From assembly GCA_914767715.1 (NCBI GenBank), contig OU612072.1:11036001-11100000 (forward strand): a DNA stretch of 64,000 nucleotides, written 5' to 3'. The stretch comes from Membranipora membranacea. Taxonomy: Eukaryota; Bryozoa; Gymnolaemata; Cheilostomatida; Membraniporidae. Below, piece after piece: positions 22,401 through 34,000 of the stretch. Made by a program: the position numbers and the translations under genes. Under the pieces are notes generated by a model, which was not told the DNA's origin, made no database searches, and saw only the letters and a program-made list of their open reading frames with translations. The first letter of the stretch is position 1. Each line of letters begins with the position of its first letter.

Positions 22401-25400
22401 TGAGTTTGGTTGCTGAGCGTATCTGAATTGGTAAAGAGTTAAAAGTTGTAGTGATTTTTTGTCTTAATTGATCAGTGTGATAATGTAATAGGTATCTGTC
22501 TCTAAAAAAGGTTTTAGAGCTAGCTGGAATAAAGCCTTCCAAAAGAAAGTCAGGTGCAATCAAATGCAAAATTTGGAAACCAAAAATACAGGTGAAATGA
22601 CCAGCAAGGAGAGGAAAAGGAATCAGACCAAGAGATGTATGTAAATCTCTTGTATGTATTAGATGATATGGTATGTGGCTGACATTTGCTATTAGGCGGA
22701 AAGCCCTCTTTTGGAGCAAGTATATTCTTTCAAGAATATATTGTGGTGATAGGTTGCCATATATGCGGATGCCATATATCATATGACAAAAGACATACCG
22801 GAAATAAAAGTTACGAGATGATTTACTATCTAGGAATGCCCTGCATTTCTGGAATAATGCCAAACTTTTGTTTATTTTGATGCAAATCTGGTCTACATGA
22901 TCGTCCCATGTCAATGAGTCATTCAAAAAAAAACCAAGGAGTTTGGTATTGGCATTTCGGTTTAGTTTTTTATGGTTAATTTTTAGATCTAAATCTAGAG
23001 ATGTGGCTCTATGAGAGGGTTGTACAAGCATATAGTGCGATTTTTTTATGTTTATCAACATCCTATTATTCCTACACCAACTTTCTATCAAGTGTAGATC
23101 AGTATCACATAAATCATTAAGTGTATCAAAGTTGTCAGATTTTGATACGAAAACTGTATCATCAGCGTAGGCAAATGCTTTGGAATGTAATGTATAGGAT
23201 AAAAGATCATTGACGTATATGAGGAATAAACTTGGTGCCAGAATTGAGCCTTGGGGGACACCAATGTCTATTGGAAGAATTTTTGAACTTTTTGCACCTT
23301 GTTGTATAGCTACAAATTGTGTCCTATCTGTTAGGAAAGATTTTATGAGAGAGTGCAGTTTGCCCGTTATACCATACATTGTCAATTTTTTCAGAAGAAT
23401 TTTATGGTTGACGCAGTCAAAAGCTTTTTTGAAATCCAAAAACATCATAGCAACAAAGTGACCATCTGATCTGGCTGACAAACAGTCAGAAATAAGTTTG
23501 TGTAGGGAATCAACACAGGAATAACCTTCTCTAAATCCGCATTGTAATTTGTGAAGAAGTTTGTTTGTGGTGAGATATTTTTGAATTTGGGAATTCACAT
23601 GTTTCTCAAAAATCTTAGATAGCACAGGAAGTATTGATATAGGGCGATAATTAGATGGATCTTTGATATCTCCACCCTTATGAATAGGAATTACTCTTGC
23701 GGTTTTCCACTGTGAAGGAAATACACCCTCTATTAATGCTCTATTGAACATGTCAGTTACAATGTCGCATATGTAAGGCCATGTTTTCTTCAAAACCTTA
23801 ACAGATATACCATCATGACCAGTTGCTTTATTGTCAGAAATGTTTTTTAAGTATTTGAAACAAATTTCTGGAGTAAAGCGAGTCAATTGAGAAAACGTCT
23901 GGGTTGTCACTGGTCTAATCATGTTATATTCATGGGAATCAGGGATGTCTTTGGTTATGGATTTTGCAATCGATGTAAAGTGTCTGTTCAATTCATCAGG
24001 GGATAAACCACCGATATTGACCATCGGTGAAATTTTAGTTTGATTGATTCCTAAAGCTTCCCAAACAGGTTTGGTGTTATTTTTGTTATTTTTAATTATA
24101 TCTGAAATAACCGATTTTTTCTTCTTCTTAATCAAATTTGTAACATAATTGCGTTGAATTTTGTATTCTTCCCATTTGCCCTCTCTCTTCAATCTATCAC
24201 GCAAATGCATGTGTGATTTTACCTCATCATCTAACCATTTGGGCAGTTGAGCAGTTTTTACAAATCTTTTCTTGGTGATGACAAGTGTTTTGATTAATGA
24301 ACTATAGGTGTCATTAAATCTTGCATACATACGGTCTACAGTATTCTCACACAATACATCATTAAAGTGACGACCTGAAAAAAGGTCACGTATATTCTGG
24401 TTTGTAAATTTGGAATAGTCATTGAATTCAAATGATGTTCTTTTTGCTTTTACCTTTAATGCGGAAAATAAAATTTTAATGAAAACTAAGTAATGATCAC
24501 TCATTCCATATTTTATAATTCCACTCTCTGACATATCTGAGGGCGGATTTGTGTATATGTGATCGATCAGGGTGCTGGATGTTTCTGTAACTCTTGTTGG
24601 CTCCGAGATCAATTGACGGAAGGAAAAAGATTTAACAATATTCAACCACTTTCTGTTGCTTCTTTGTTCAAGGATGTTGATGTTAAAATCTCCAAGTATA
24701 ATCATTTCATTATACAGTGAAAAAGCTTTTTCAAAGTATTCGTAAGCAAGATCATACCATGCGGACTTGGAGTTGGGAGGTCTGTATATAAATGAGACTA
24801 AACAACTTTTATTTGTACTTGGCTTTACTTTGATAGTTATAGACTCAGGCATGCTATTGTCAAAATCTGCAAGATGTTCGAATTGCACGGATTCATGTAT
24901 GTAGACAATGAGACCACCACCGTAACCATATCCCCGATCTCTCCTAATCACTTGATAACCTGGCACCGCATAAATACCAACACCATCATGCTCATTCAAA
25001 AATGTTTCTGCTAATCCTAGAATCGCGAATTTACGTTGATGCAAAATTGATTTTATCTCCTCTATTTTGCTGGTGATTCCACGGACTTTCAAAAATGCAA
25101 ATTCAGAATTCATTATCTCATTTGCTCAAATTGACATTTAACACTTTGTGATTGGAGACAAATGCCATTTTTAATAGAAAAAAGAAAATCATCATGAGAA
25201 TGGAACTTAATTTTGAACATTCTCATTGGTTTGCCCTCCTTAAAAATTCTTTCTGACGTAGCATGAGGGTAGAGCACTTTTATATCATTTATTACAGTGC
25301 TGTCCTCAGCATCTAGTGGGACACCTTTCAACATACCCATATTTTCTGTCAGGGACCTCGTGTCGATTGTTTGGCGTATACTTGATCCACCAAATAGATC

Positions 25401-26710
25401 AGTGTTCCATTTGCGTAGGATGTTGTTTCTTGTTTCTTGGTGGTTGAACTGTATCATAATTTTGGGTTTGTTTGTATTGAAGTTATATCTGGTAACCTTT
25501 TCTATTATGATTGGCCCAAAGGTTTTGTTGAGGGTGCGTCTGATGGTATCTTGGTTAAAGTTGCTGTAGGTCATGGAGTCCTTCTTAATATCTATGACAA
25601 GATTGTCTATAGGGCGGAAACTGTTGTCTATTTTTTGTTCTTTTGGGGGTTGTGTTCTCATGCTGGTTCGATTGTTGTTGTTCGTTGAGGAAGTTGATGG
25701 CAGATTAAGTTGCTAATGATTATAGTTAGCCCAGTGTTGTGCTGATGCTGTTTGATTGTTGGGAGAAACTTTTTCACGTGGTGAGGAATTTGAATTGCAT
25801 TCCAATTTACTTGTTAGATGTTTGTTGATGCTGGTTTCAAGTTGGTCGAATTGATGTTGTATTTGATCGGTTATTGGTTGTTGGTCAACAAGTTTCTGTA
25901 TTAAAGTGCTTTGTTGTTTAACTTTTTTTTCTAGCTCCGAGATTTTGCTCATCATGACGCTGATGAGGCTTTGGATATTGCTGCATGATTCACATGTGTT
26001 GCCTGATGTTCTTTGATGATTGTGAGAGCTGGTGCTTTCCATGGCAACTGATGTGCTGGAGCTTTGATTGGACGTGTAGCCGTTTTCCAGACTTGGTAGT
26101 TGAACTTCTGCCGCATTCATGCCTTGCTCGGATGTAATCACAATCCGAGCAATTGATCACAATTGAATACTGCAACAAGGCAGATGCCTTACCCCACCTT
26201 AGCGTCTACTTGGGGTCAAAACAACTGTTTAAACGGATGTATCAGAAATGGTGTAAAGCTCACTGATATCTTTGTGATTCATCATCAGCGAATACTAACG
26301 CTGCCACCAGGATCAGAGCAGCACTGAATAGCATCTGTGAATAATGATAGTAAATAGCTGCATTAATATCAAATGAAAGTTGGTGTGTCAATTTTAAATG
26401 CTGAGCCGTTGTCTAATGTTTTGCTTGATCACAATTGAATACTGCAACAAAGCAGATGCCTTACCCCACCTTAGCGTCTACTTGGGGTCAAAACAACTGT
26501 TTAAACGGATTGATTTATCATTGTATGGAATAAGATTGAACGTTTTTAACACAAAAACTCAAACCATGTTAAGAGAAGATTCTCACAGAGGCCAAGAGAT
26601 ATAACCAGTTAAATGTATCAGAAATGGTGTAAAGCTCACTGATATCTTTGTGATTCATCATCAGCGAATACTAACGCTGCCACCAGGATCAGAGCAGCAC
26701 TGAATAGCAT
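18908..26710 (-). CDS. Secreted NHL-repeat protein gene, 3' end uncertain
   Basis: Exon chain on minus: exon 1 at 26264-26334 or its duplicate 26640-26710, exon 2 21794-22056, exon 3 20424-21173, exon 4 19872-20054 and exon 5 19561-19704. All have GT-AG sites and consistent phases, giving about 470 codons. A likely further exon at about 18908-19185 ends at CCGCC/GTGAGT; its joint to exon 5 is out of phase as I read it. Exon 1 encodes a signal peptide (MLFSAALILVAALVFA). Exons 2-3 hold NHL-type beta-propeller repeats: VTTSLVAENVTDGA, VVIVTDPKSNCLKLVD, GLVDGPSMLALFDFPISVLV, FITDQRNYAIRHIDL and FGYIDGVLGASRF. NHL propellers are protein-binding modules; the ligand is unknown. Exon 4 looks like a small beta domain. 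Intron 1 contains an intact-looking LINE. Confidence 0.7.
22357..25113 (-). CDS. LINE ORF2: endonuclease-reverse transcriptase, 918 codons, intact
   Basis: The protein has an N-terminal EEP endonuclease (about residues 1-220) with LGLAETFLN, GGGLIVYIHESV, ILGDFNIN and MSDHYLVF, supplying the catalytic Glu, Asp, Asn and His positions. It is followed by a linker and a reverse transcriptase (about 430-720) with NYRPISILPVLSKIFE, LDFKKAFDCVNH, GVPQGSILAPSLFLIYVNDL and the catalytic FAYADDT. A C-terminal region follows, and no RNase H domain is evident. There are no stops or frameshifts, unlike the other LINEs in the window. The start ATG overlaps the ORF1 stop as TAATG. The length and single EN-RT polypeptide fit the CR1/L2/Jockey group; the exact clade is uncertain. 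Confidence 0.93.
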   Translation of the reverse strand: MNSEFAFLKVRGITSKIEEIKSILHQRKFAILGLAETFLNEHDGVGIYAVPGYQVIRRDRGYGYGGGLIVYIHESVQFEHLADFDNSMPESITIKVKPSTNKSCLVSFIYRPPNSKSAWYDLAYEYFEKAFSLYNEMIILGDFNINILEQRSNRKWLNIVKSFSFRQLISEPTRVTETSSTLIDHIYTNPPSDMSESGIIKYGMSDHYLVFIKILFSALKVKAKRTSFEFNDYSKFTNQNIRDLFSGRHFNDVLCENTVDRMYARFNDTYSSLIKTLVITKKRFVKTAQLPKWLDDEVKSHMHLRDRLKREGKWEEYKIQRNYVTNLIKKKKKSVISDIIKNNKNNTKPVWEALGINQTKISPMVNIGGLSPDELNRHFTSIAKSITKDIPDSHEYNMIRPVTTQTFSQLTRFTPEICFKYLKNISDNKATGHDGISVKVLKKTWPYICDIVTDMFNRALIEGVFPSQWKTARVIPIHKGGDIKDPSNYRPISILPVLSKIFEKHVNSQIQKYLTTNKLLHKLQCGFREGYSCVDSLHKLISDCLSARSDGHFVAMMFLDFKKAFDCVNHKILLKKLTMYGITGKLHSLIKSFLTDRTQFVAIQQGAKSSKILPIDIGVPQGSILAPSLFLIYVNDLLSYTLHSKAFAYADDTVFVSKSDNFDTLNDLCDTDLHLIESWCRNNRMLINIKKSHYMLVQPSHRATSLDLDLKINHKKLNRNANTKLLGFFLNDSLTWDDHVDQICIKINKSLALFQKCRAFLDSKSSRNFYFRYVFCHMIYGIRIYGNLSPQYILERIYLLQKRAFRLIANVSHIPYHLIHTRDLHTSLGLIPFPLLAGHFTCIFGFQILHLIAPDFLLEGFIPASSKTFFRDRYLLHYHTDQLRQKITTTFNSLPIQIRSATKLTHFKQQLSKHFISY
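25113..26141 (-). CDS. LINE ORF1, single frame interrupted by one TAG
   Basis: Two open segments, 26141-25713 (142 codons) and 25661-25113 (182 codons from its first ATG), are in the same frame. They are joined by 17 open codons after a TAG at 25713-25715, giving about 342 codons in all. The first half has a Cys pair (CESC) and a heptad-rich segment (SKISELEKKVKQQSTLIQKL), a likely coiled coil for trimerisation. The second half is a basic, RRM-like region (MLKGVPLDAEDSTVINDIK), as in CR1-type RNA-binding ORF1 proteins. The stop is followed by CAACTT. It may be a single nonsense mutation or a readthrough site. ORF1 ends in TAA that overlaps the ORF2 ATG. Confidence 0.8.
26124..26152. repeat. 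Hairpin at LINE 5' end
   Basis: ttgctcgga (26124-26132) and tccgagcaa (26144-26152) form a perfect 9-bp stem with an 11-base loop. It overlaps the LINE ORF1 start codon and marks the boundary with the tandem repeat. Confidence 0.6.
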
Positions 26711-26890
26711 CTGTGAATAATGATAGTAAATAGCTGCATTAATATCAAATGAAAGTTGGTGTGTCAATTTTAAATGCTGAGCCGTTGTCTAATGTTTTGC
26801 TTGATCACAATTGAATACTGCAACAAGGCAGATGCCTTACCCCACCTTAGCGTCTACTTGGGGTCAAAACAACTGTTTAAACGGATTGAT
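26153..26890. repeat. Tandem repeat carrying duplicated first exon of the NHL gene
   Basis: Copies begin with ttgatcacaattgaatactg at 26153, 26425 and 26801. The full unit is 376 bp (26425 to 26801). The first unit is 272 bp because it lacks a 104-bp segment present after aaacgg in the second; the third is partial and ends near 26890. Each of the first two units contains, on minus, the signal-peptide exon with a polypyrimidine acceptor before the ATG and an intact gtgagc donor (26264-26334 and 26640-26710). The LINE is inserted at the edge of the first unit. Confidence 0.9.
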
Positions 26891-29024
26891 GTTTTCAAGC
26901 TGTGTACAGACTTGATATAATGTAATGAGGTTTAGTTAACAGCATGATATTGAATTATGAAACGGGCGCAAAGCGGGCCTCTACTTCAAAGAAATGCTCC
27001 TATAATTTCAGGTGTATTGAGAAATCCTAGTATTAGACTTTTACCCACGGGTCCTCCTCCGACCCCTTCTACACGATTGTCAAGTAGCCTGCCTAAGGTT
27101 TTTATAGGTCGTTACTGGGATCTCAGTCGATGCATATGCTGAGCAAAGGAGTTACTCCTGGTTTGAAGCTTCCAGCATTTTAGCCAGATACAATATCTGA
27201 CAGAGTTATACTCTGATTTAGTTTCTCAACAAATAGCCATACAGTGCATTTTATCACTGATCATGAATTTATATCAATGGCTATATGCTAATGTGTTGAA
27301 AATTACCTTCACAAATGCAGAAAATCTTTCTTAGCGACCTTGTATCTGTGGACTCGGAATTCTTCACCTGCTTACCACTACTTTATCAGACTAACTGTTA
27401 ACTAGTTGCCCCCAAACATACAACAGTGAAATCACTGTAGTTAGGTCTCTTATCTTGATATTGAATGTTTGATTAGAAACAGTGCTAAGAAAAAATTTCA
27501 CAGAGATAAGAGATAAAATGGGCCATTTCAGAAGCTTTATCGTTGTTAGAGATCTCCTATTTGACTTCACCCAATACGTGAAATTCCCGCCGTGTATACA
27601 TTTCAAGTTGTGAATTACGTTTGATATTAATGTGATTTGGAGTTACACCTTCACAACAATAGAAATAGTTCTAGTACCAAGCTGGACGTGATGCAAGATG
27701 GTTTCCCTTGGACTTGGAATTGCCCTATCAGTTCACGGTCAAGTTCAGATTTTGCAACCTCGATATTATCCAATATCAGCACTCATCAGCTGACTAGTTT
27801 AGTTTACTAACACATATGAAGCAAACTCAAGTAATTCCAGGGACCACTCCGAAAAGATGTAAATCAGCATTCGCATACAATATGTCGATCAACAGAAAAT
27901 AGGCTGACATAGAATCTGACAGCATGAGAAGTTGCAGTCAGCTGAGTTGAGTGGGTTCTGTTTACAAGCCGCATCCTACACACTCACAGTAGCAGTGCAT
28001 GCTTGATAATATAACTAATTATTTACAAATTGACGAAATGACTAAGTAGTCTTTATTTCATACAAAAAGCGAGAGTAGCACAACATTATACAGCAAAATT
28101 ATTACAGTTATGAAGATTTTTGTATGTTCTTAATTATTGAAATGGATTTGATATTTGTGGTGTCCGAAAGTCATGCTCATGATTCCCTGATGTAACCCAC
28201 AAACTTCAGTATAAGACGACAGTAATATGATAATGCAAAACTTAACCGCATGTGGTTGTATGAGTTTAATTATCAAAAGAAAATACAGTGCCATGAGGCA
28301 AAAACCATAACATACAAGCATTAGCCTTGGAAGGTTAAATTAAATCAAGCTTGATCCAATTTGCCTACATTTAAGGTCACAAACATTCTACCAGTTTGTT
28401 GGAGGTACAAGGGGGAGTAACTCTTAATACAAGAAAATTGGATCCAACTTGAGCGAGGCTTTTCAAGCATTCAGTATCACACCAAACTTCTCAAGGATAT
28501 ATGGATATTTTACCGATAAAACAGTGTATGTAAAAATGATACCTGCACTTACTCACAGGTATTAACAACATAAACAGTGGAAAATGACAAAAGTCAGGCA
28601 TTCTTAGCCTGGCCTACCATGAATTGAATAATATTTATGTATGGCAGAAATGTATAATAAAGTGAACATGTGAGTGAAAATTATTTGTAGGCTAAAAGCA
28701 AACAGGCATGTATTTTGATGCCTGATATGAGAAGATGTTGTGGAGAACACCCAACACCGTTATATAGAAATGATATTTCGGAAAATGCACAATTATAATA
28801 CAAATTTATGCGTTTGATTCCATAAAATTGGGCCTGGCTTTATAGATATATTCAAGGCTGCTGATAAGAACACAGTGGATGAATTTTTACCCTGCCCAGT
28901 CATTGAACACAAAAAAAGTTGAACATCCTTCTAGGTCTCATTATGTTGCCAACTGCCATACGTTTCTCAGAGAACAAAGTAATGTACCCTTTGGTGCTGA
29001 CGGTGTACTGGACAGCTATATTGA
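26891..29024. other. Intergenic DNA upstream of NHL gene and downstream of NUSAP-like gene
   Basis: From about 27740 to 29024 this is the non-coding part of the outer right duplication arm, matching 13532-14910 in reverse complement. From 26891 to 27740 no match or gene was found; a plus frame at 26957-27142 is short, Pro/Ser-rich and unsupported. The NHL promoter should lie just above 26710. Confidence 0.45.
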
Positions 29025-31080
29025 TTAGTCTTTCAGTCTTCTGTTGGCCATAGTAAGCTGTTTTCTCTTTTGTAAATTCTCATTTAGAGTTGTCAGCCTC
29101 CTTGTACCACTGAAAATTAGAAACAGATACACTTTATACTATAATAAGATATAGTTTCCTAGGCTTTGGGGTCGCTTCCCTCGAGTTGTAGGCAAATTGC
29201 CTGTCCATTAAATGAGAGCAAATTGAAATGCAGGCTTTTGGATCAACTTTGAAAGGGCAGTTTTATTGACACAAGTAAAGCGAACTTCACCATATCAAGA
29301 TATTTGTAATCTACATTAATTTAGGATTATCATATTAACAGTGTGCAAGTTGGGAGAAAGGCTTTTCTAAGTCGGTCATTTGATTATATCGTCAGCTTAA
29401 TTAAGTCTAAATTGTTTCCCCATAAATAGAATTGGCAGAACTACTCTCTCACGCCATCACAAAGTGCTCCAATTAATTCATGTTATATTATGAGGAACTC
29501 GGACAGACAAGAAAACTCAGTTTCTTTGGAGAAATCCTCAAGTCACTTAAATTAATAAGTACATGTTTGGATGGCCACCAGAGGTTTGAATTAAACTGAG
29601 TGCACTTTATATGCTAATGTATATTACCTTGTAGTATTTGATTGCCCGAGAGGTCCCTTATGTGATTTCCATGTCGGTTTGTTTTTCAAACTTTCTCTGA
29701 TATCAAAAGTCTTCCTGTTTGTTGATTTCAGAGGTTGACGTTTAGTAGCAGCGGCAGCACCTACAAATGAAAGCAATTTTTGCAATGAGGCAAGTTTCTT
29801 TTGAAACAAAACAAATGTATCATCTGCGTAGTGACAGTGTCATGACGATATTCGCTAGCATGTTGATTGTTAGAGATGTGACCGACTCAAAAGTCTACCA
29901 AAGAATTGTTTCTTTTCGGAAGATAGTACAATGATAAAAAATCTGTAACTAAGGTTGGCAATTTCTAAACAAAGAATTTCAGCCTTTTGTCACTGACTGC
30001 ATTGGTCAAGTACTGAGATTGTTAGTCGGGACCTAAATTATCCATATTCATTACAATCAATACAACTGACAATAATTTTCATTTAGGAATCAACCTAGAA
30101 AGTTGTTTTTTTCCCTCTTAATGCTTGAGGCCAACCTGATTGAATGTAAAGAGATAGAATTTCACTGCAAACATCCTCTTTGGGATAGTTTTGCTTGTTT
30201 TGGCACATCGGAAAGGACATCATTTTCATGATGAAGATTGTATGAAATTATAAGTATATCGGAAAAAAGTCTTCTGACTTACCAGTTGGCTTGACAGGAG
30301 CAGAGCCAATAGTAAAAGCAGGCTTGGTAGTCTGTGTTCCTGTCCTACTTAGTTTAGGGGAGGCGGTGGACGGCGACCCTCTCGTCTGACTCACAGTCTT
30401 CCTCAGGGAGCTAACAGTAGGGCTATACAGTGATGCCCTAACATTAGACTTTGGAGTCTTTGACAACACCGGAGCTGTAAGAGAAGAATAGTGATGCAAG
30501 CATCGGATAAATATGCATTTAATTCCTCCTTATTCAGACTGCATAACTCAGAGCTTCGGTAAATTCAGACATAGAATGTTTGAGCTTTCAGCTTCCTCTC
30601 AATGCATCCTTATTTCATACTTTGTTTATTTAGGGCATTATTTGGTAGTGCTAAGAATGTAGATTTGGGTCCTGACCCTGTTCATATCAACAAACGTTAT
30701 CAAAATTTCATCCTGTTAGTTGCTAACAATAATATATCAGCAGACGCAATGTGCATCAGACCTGGATTATTACTTGTGGAGATGTAAGGAGGCAGGTCAT
30801 TCTTACTATAACCCAGCACAAGCTGGTTCTAAAATGGTTATGTAAAGTCCCTCATAATAAGACGTCGTTCAATGTTACTCACCAGCACTTAGTGGTCTGG
30901 CTGCAGACTTAGGCTGAGTTCTAGTTTTATCTGCAGCAGGTTTTGTGGCTGATGTCCCGACTGCTCCTCCTCTGATTGGTTTGATAATTCTTGGTCCCGT
31001 TCTCTCTGGCTGTAGAATAGTGAAAAATATATCATATTTTCACGTGTGAGGCCCTTTTCATTCTTTACAGAAATTTCAGA
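27740..31080 (-). repeat. Outer right arm of large inverted duplication
   Basis: Reverse-complement partner of 11350-14910. It contains exons 12-15 of the complete NUSAP-like gene and more than 1 kb beyond its stop codon. Homology is clear in exons (about 88% in exon 13) and patchy in introns. Both arms end near the same landmark (aatcagctga... with gataatat...). Confidence 0.85.
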
Positions 31081-34000
31081 ATGGAAATCCTGCTTTTCTG
31101 GCTTATCTGTGTCTTTAACTTGTAACTGTCAACTTTTTTTGGCGAACTTATTTTGTCACTCACATACATATTCTCATATAAACTTTGACAAAAAGTCCCA
31201 TATAAAGCAGATAGCTGTGAATATTTAATCTGGGCCCAATAAGTAGGTCACCTTTTTGCAATCAAAAATTAAAGGAACTTTTTTGGGACGGGATAATTAG
31301 GCCTACCTGTGTAGGGGTGCCAGAAGTTTTGACAGTAGTAACGCCTGGAGCAGCCTTCCTAACTTCTGTTCTGACTCTGCTGGCGGACAGTGGAGTGCGA
31401 GGTTTCTGCAGGAGCCGACTTTGAGAGGCCGGTGTCCGGGGCTTGTGTGAGGCTACCGCTTTAGAAACAGGTGATGGTATTCCTGTCTTTTTTGACACAG
31501 AGTTAGTACCAATCAAACTCCTAGAAATATACAACAATAAAACTCCTCTTCTAAATATCATATATATATATGTTATGTCATGTTATTTGACAGACAATAT
31601 CATCTTGGAGGGAAGGTTTCCATAAAGCGCCAAAGAACTTACGGCAAAACTTTGGGGGGGGGAAGAGAGAGAGAAAAATGTGTTTGTGTTTTAAATTAGA
31701 TTTCAGATTTTAATGACAAGGTTACTGTGTCATTGTTATCATAACATATGACCATCTATCATTGTTAAAACAGTTACTCTGCCAACAGTATATCAAATAC
31801 CCTGATCAAAACAAAGACAATTTATCTCCATCCTCCATATGGGATAACTACATATGGCTACATTTGTCTTTGTGATATGTCAGCAAGCAATTTTCATGAT
31901 TGGTTTGTAATTGATCCGATATATCGTTCATGCTCATGTTTTTGTTGTTTCTTCTGCCTCAGACAAATAAGCCTTATCTTCTTTTGTCATTGGTTGCATA
32001 AGTATACAGATGGTTTCATATTTGGAGGCAAAGAAAAATATCCTGGAGTTTTTGCAGAAGCAAAACTAAGCCATTCCACGCCGACTTGATATAGAGAAGT
32101 TTGTGGCTCTATAAACTTTAATCATTTTAGATAATTAACACCAGAAGGTTACACTAAACTCTAGCCATATTAACCTCCTAGGGTAACAGCAATGTATATG
32201 TGATTTAAATTTGGGATCAGTTACATTGTCTAGCTCATTCTCACCTTATATGCTGCCCTGTAGGCAAATTTGCACTTATTGAATTTTGTATAGCTTCATC
32301 ATAACTGAGGCTTAAATCACAGAATTGTCACCTAGTGACAATGCTGATATTGCAGCCTCATAAATCATTAGTTTTGAGCTGTACATAACTAAATTAGCAC
32401 AAATTTGCCAACATGGCAGCAGTAGTCTAAGTAAGAGCTATAGGTGTTTAATATGACGATGCATACCATGAGCACACATAGAGCACTCCACTCAAGACGT
32501 ATTTACCTGACTGTAGATGGAGTTGTCTTCTTATTACTGGTGTTAGTATTATTAGAAGAGATATGCTTCATCCTTCTGGCATGTACAGCTGTTATGTCTG
32601 TCATTCTAGAGAAATTCTTATCGTGTAGTTTCTTAAAATCTGAAAATGACAAAACGTTGAATAACAGAACTTTAGTTTCGGCATCAACTTGTAGGGTGAG
32701 ACCATAGAGTTATTTAACATATAATAGCTCTATGGTTGAAACCTCAGCTGCTGTTTGGCCAACACTCTTACTAAGGAGTAATAGTTAGCCGATCATCTTA
32801 AAGCGAGGAACCTGTATTCAAATAGGGTGAGAAAGTTACCTGACTATCTAGAGAATTATTCATGAAAGAAAATAGAACTGACCACCAGGGAACTCAACAT
32901 ACACATAGTGTTCTAAGGGTTTCCCCTCAATAAATACAGAAAACAACATGAGATCGGGCAAGAATACAACCATGTCGCACTGCAGCCCGATTTATTAGGA
33001 GACAAATTCTAAAAGAAATGTCTTACTTGGTGTTTTAGAGTTCTGTTTATGTGCTGATGCTGTCGGGTCCAGTGATGCCATCTTCTTGTCAACCTTGTCT
33101 TCAATCTCAGATTCTAAAACCACAAAAATATTGAGCGTACAAACAAAAAGAACAGAACATGTTTGTTAAAAGTATTTTTGCAAAAGGCATATCAAGTTTG
33201 AAGGCTTATGAAATAAAATAAACAGTGGATTAGCTGTTAACAGTCAGTGGAAAACCTCAGATAGGTAATTCCAGTCTTTGTATCCATTATTACTCATATG
33301 GGTTCTCAACGGTACGACAACTTCTATGCAGCAGGGTACATTCCAATCCATTATAAGCGATGGTCTTCTCTATTGTTTGAGGGTGTAACTCCGAATCCCT
33401 TAAATGTCGAAAAATTATTAAAATTGTTGAACATGTGTGTGACTGACTAATTAAAGAGCTCAGCCGGCTCCATTGTGAGTTGGTGGCATAACACTATCAA
33501 CCACACAATTCAAATTGGGTGGTTGATAGTGTTATGCAACCAACTCGCAATGGATCCGTCTGAGCTTTTAGACCAGTGAGTGACGGAAGTTTCAAGAGAA
33601 GACAATTACAAGATTTCACAACTTCTCCATTATTTTACTGTCCCAGTAATAGTACCTTTCTCATCTGCTGCTTTGTTTATTTTAGACATGAGCTGTTCCA
33701 TCCAGTCCAGACCTGATCCTTCCTCACTTCTTCTCTTACTCAGAGATGCAAAATCTACAGCAGCTGATTGAGAGTCAACTTCTGTGCTGCCAGTCACATC
33801 CATAGCATCATCAGTTATAGGCTACAAGATTTGATAATAAAAATACAGTTTTCAATGTTGCTGAACTCAAGCTGAGAGCCACCAAGGCTCTTTCTCTTTG
33901 GTGAAATAAGAACATATTTTTTAAAGCACTGAAGAGAATGCAGATGTCAACTTTGTGTTGAATCAGCGCCAATAGGGCACTATGAAAAATTTGGTATGTC

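Larger units (their letters stand above)
22240..26152 (-). mobile_element. Nearly intact CR1/Jockey-group LINE
   Basis: The element reads from about 26152 down to about 22240. It has ORF1 (26141-25113, one in-frame TAG), ORF2 (25113-22357, uninterrupted), then a short 3' UTR with gaatgacaataaaag and a TA-repeat tail near 22243-22253. It is inserted in intron 1 of the NHL gene in the same orientation. The 5' boundary is inferred because the flanking tandem repeat begins at 26153 (ttgatcacaattg), a sequence preceded by different bases in the other repeat copies. There is almost no 5' UTR, so it may be 5' truncated by a few bases. No target duplication was identified. Confidence 0.85.
19485..26390 (-). 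repeat. Inner right arm of inverted duplication, expanded by LINE insertion
   Basis: Reverse-complement match of 15640-17715. Exons 3-5 and their introns align almost base for base. The exon-1 region aligns again at about 26264-26390, after a gap of roughly 4.9 kb that contains exon 2, the CR1-type LINE and repeat DNA. The gap shows that the LINE entered this arm only, or after the duplication. Confidence 0.75.
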
